Assembly: GCF_017744135.1 (NCBI RefSeq)
Contig: NZ_JAGHQU010000003.1
Location: forward strand, 186,001-250,000
DNA: 64,000 bases
Direction of reading: 5' to 3'
DNA from: Endozoicomonas sp. G2_2
GTDB lineage: Bacteria; Pseudomonadota; Gammaproteobacteria; Nevskiales; Salinisphaeraceae
Shown: positions 63,003 through 64,000 of the stretch, one piece after another
Layout of the letters: every line of letters begins with the position of its first letter
Position numbering within the stretch: the stretch's first letter is position 1
Position numbers and translations under genes: made by a program
Notes under the pieces: generated by a model
Database searches by the model: none
Seen by the model: only the letters and a program-made list of their open reading frames with translations
Told to the model about the DNA's origin: nothing

Positions 63003-64000
63003 CTATCGCACCTGCCGCGAATCCCCGATGTCGGCGCTGTCGATACGGACGCCGGCGGCGCCGAACATCAGGTCCACGATTTCTGCGCCGGCCTCGATGA
63101 GGGCGCGTCGTACTGCCTGTTCATTGGGGCCGCGGGCAACGAAAACCAGCCCTACATCGCCGCCGCCGGCGCCGGATGTCTTGAATACGCCGCCCGCGTC
63201 GGCGACGAGATCGGCGAGCGCATGATGCTGCGCGGAGACAATGCCGGCCTTCGCATGCGTATCGAGCGTACACAGCGCAGCAAAATAGGCGTCGGCAAGC
63301 GCCAGAAAATCGTTTGTGTCGGCCAGGCGCCGGGGCGCGGTTGCCGCAAGCTCGGCCAGGCGCCCGATATCGTCATTGTAGGCCCGGGGATGGGCTGAAG
63401 CGTAGGCGCGCACCCGGCCCACGAGGTCCGGTGTACTGGCGCCGGTGCCCGTCACAACCGCGAACGCGGCGAGATCGGCGGGCCAGGCAAGCGGGGTCGG
63501 CTCGGCGTCGCGCGTATAGCTGATCAAGCCGCCATATACCGCACTCGCCACATCGCCGCCGCTGCCGGCGCCGTCCTGCGCGTGCCGGTGGGCGCGAATG
63601 GCCGCCGTTGCAAGCGTGCGACGCGTGAGCGGCACACCGGCGTAATGCGCGAGTGCGGCATACAGCGCGGCGGCCACGGCAGCGCTCGACCCCAGTCCGA
63701 GCTTGTGGCCGTCGCGCGCGAAATCGGCGCTGTCGATGGTGATATGCACCGGCGTCGGCTCGATATCGGCGGTATTCAGGAAATCCTCGCGCACGGCATC
63801 GAACACGCCGAGCCTGGCTTCCACGTCACGCGCGAAAGCGGGGCGACGGCTTGCGTGCGGGCCGAGATCGAGCCTGTCGAGCCCGAGGTTCGGCGCGGTC
63901 AGCGACCAGCGCCCGCTGGGCGCGCGCGCCACGCGAACATGCACGCGCCGATCGACCGCGGTCAGCAGTGCGGGCGCGCCATCGAGCACGGCGTATTCGC
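63003..64000 (-). CDS. Phosphomevalonate kinase, 5' end beyond the window
   Basis: This GHMP kinase is truncated at its N-terminus by the window edge. The frame reads EYAVLDGAPALLTAV up to position 64000, the internal GEYAVLDG motif of these kinases, so the GTG at 63989 is the Val codon and not a start. The ATP loop is KLGLGSSAAVAAALYA and the substrate loop RHAQDGAGSGGDVASAVYGG, which resembles bacterial phosphomevalonate kinases more than mevalonate decarboxylases. It precedes the fused reductase-kinase gene by 69 bp in the same direction. The decarboxylase expected for the pathway is not visible. Confidence 0.82.
   Translation of the reverse strand, partial: EYAVLDGAPALLTAVDRRVHVRVARAPSGRWSLTAPNLGLDRLDLGPHASRRPAFARDVEARLGVFDAVREDFLNTADIEPTPVHITIDSADFARDGHKLGLGSSAAVAAALYAALAHYAGVPLTRRTLATAAIRAHRHAQDGAGSGGDVASAVYGGLISYTRDAEPTPLAWPADLAAFAVVTGTGASTPDLVGRVRAYASAHPRAYNDDIGRLAELAATAPRRLADTNDFLALADAYFAALCTLDTHAKAGIVSAQHHALADLVADAGGVFKTSGAGGGDVGLVFVARGPNEQAVRRALIEAGAEIVDLMFGAAGVRIDSADIGDSRQVR

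Noticed and set aside
60864-63398. An 844-codon open frame antisense to the reductase-kinase fusion
   Set aside because: The opposite strand encodes two enzymes with intact active sites; the antisense frame has no known motif.
63987-63989. GTG as the start of the phosphomevalonate kinase
   Set aside because: The frame continues upstream as Glu-Tyr-Ala before Val-Leu-Asp-Gly, a conserved internal GHMP kinase motif, so the gene runs off the window.

Overview
This 64 kb window is chromosomal DNA of a high-GC gammaproteobacterium. The evidence is the alpha operon tail (rpsK-rpsD-rpoA-rplQ), the lptD-surA-pdxA-rsmA block, the radC/rpmB-rpmG/mutM neighbourhood, the coaBC-dut-argB-pyrE-xth/crc-like block and an outer membrane biogenesis gene set. 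A bacterial mevalonate pathway and a Marinobacter-type fatty acyl-CoA reductase point to a marine or halotolerant lineage, perhaps near Salinisphaerales. The genus cannot be fixed from the sequence alone. No rRNA, tRNA, CRISPR array, recognisable IS transposase or phage gene was found.

Layout. 1-2404: the end of the ribosomal alpha operon with its terminator. 2443-4387: a DUF481 outer membrane protein and apaH, convergent. 4711-15366: a complete-looking Tad/Flp pilus assembly operon (flp, two TadE-like minor pilins, cpaB, the secretin cpaC, tadZ, tadA, tadB, tadC, tadD, a DUF3613 protein), closed by a two-TM protein whose C-terminus looks like a degenerate EAL domain. The operon lies exactly between rsmA and apaH, genes that are neighbours in many gammaproteobacteria. 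15388-21128: rsmA, pdxA, surA, lptD. 21248-24463: amgK-murU (peptidoglycan recycling) and a DUF4398/OmpA-like lipoprotein pair. 24506-27813: lexA, a phasin-like protein with a histone-like basic tail, a decayed copy of the folE2 3' end, folE2 itself, and a HIT protein.

27978-40555: the fatty acyl-CoA reductase, aroG, a TVP38-disulfide reductase fusion, a TauE-type transporter, a thioesterase, small membrane proteins, an SDR, a glutamate-synthase-like flavoprotein and mutM. 41479-47565: a Gld-type ABC exporter module (DUF4340, GldG, GldF, GldA) and a divergent hydantoinase A. 48540-53914: rpmG, rpmB, an outer membrane barrel, radC, coaBC, dut, argB, pyrE. 54006-57533: an ExoIII/Crc-type nuclease, ampG and a DUF4139 protein. 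57530-64000: an isoprenoid region with ispA, HpnG-like and HpnM/MlaC-like genes, idi, a fused HMG-CoA reductase-mevalonate kinase, and a phosphomevalonate kinase cut by the window edge.

Three copies of a roughly 660 bp intergenic element (30067-30734, 40703-41354, 47675-48345) are the least explained feature. They end in strong hairpins whose stem sequences differ between copies while pairing is kept. Two of them, in inverted orientation, bracket the Gld/hydantoinase module, which itself separates rpmB-rpmG from mutM.

The most interesting items are this element family, the reductase-kinase fusion in the mevalonate pathway, the EAL-like protein tied to the Tad operon, and the placement of the Tad operon inside the rsmA-apaH junction. 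Coordinates and motifs come from reading the sequence; family names come from recognition of conserved motifs and were not checked by a database search.
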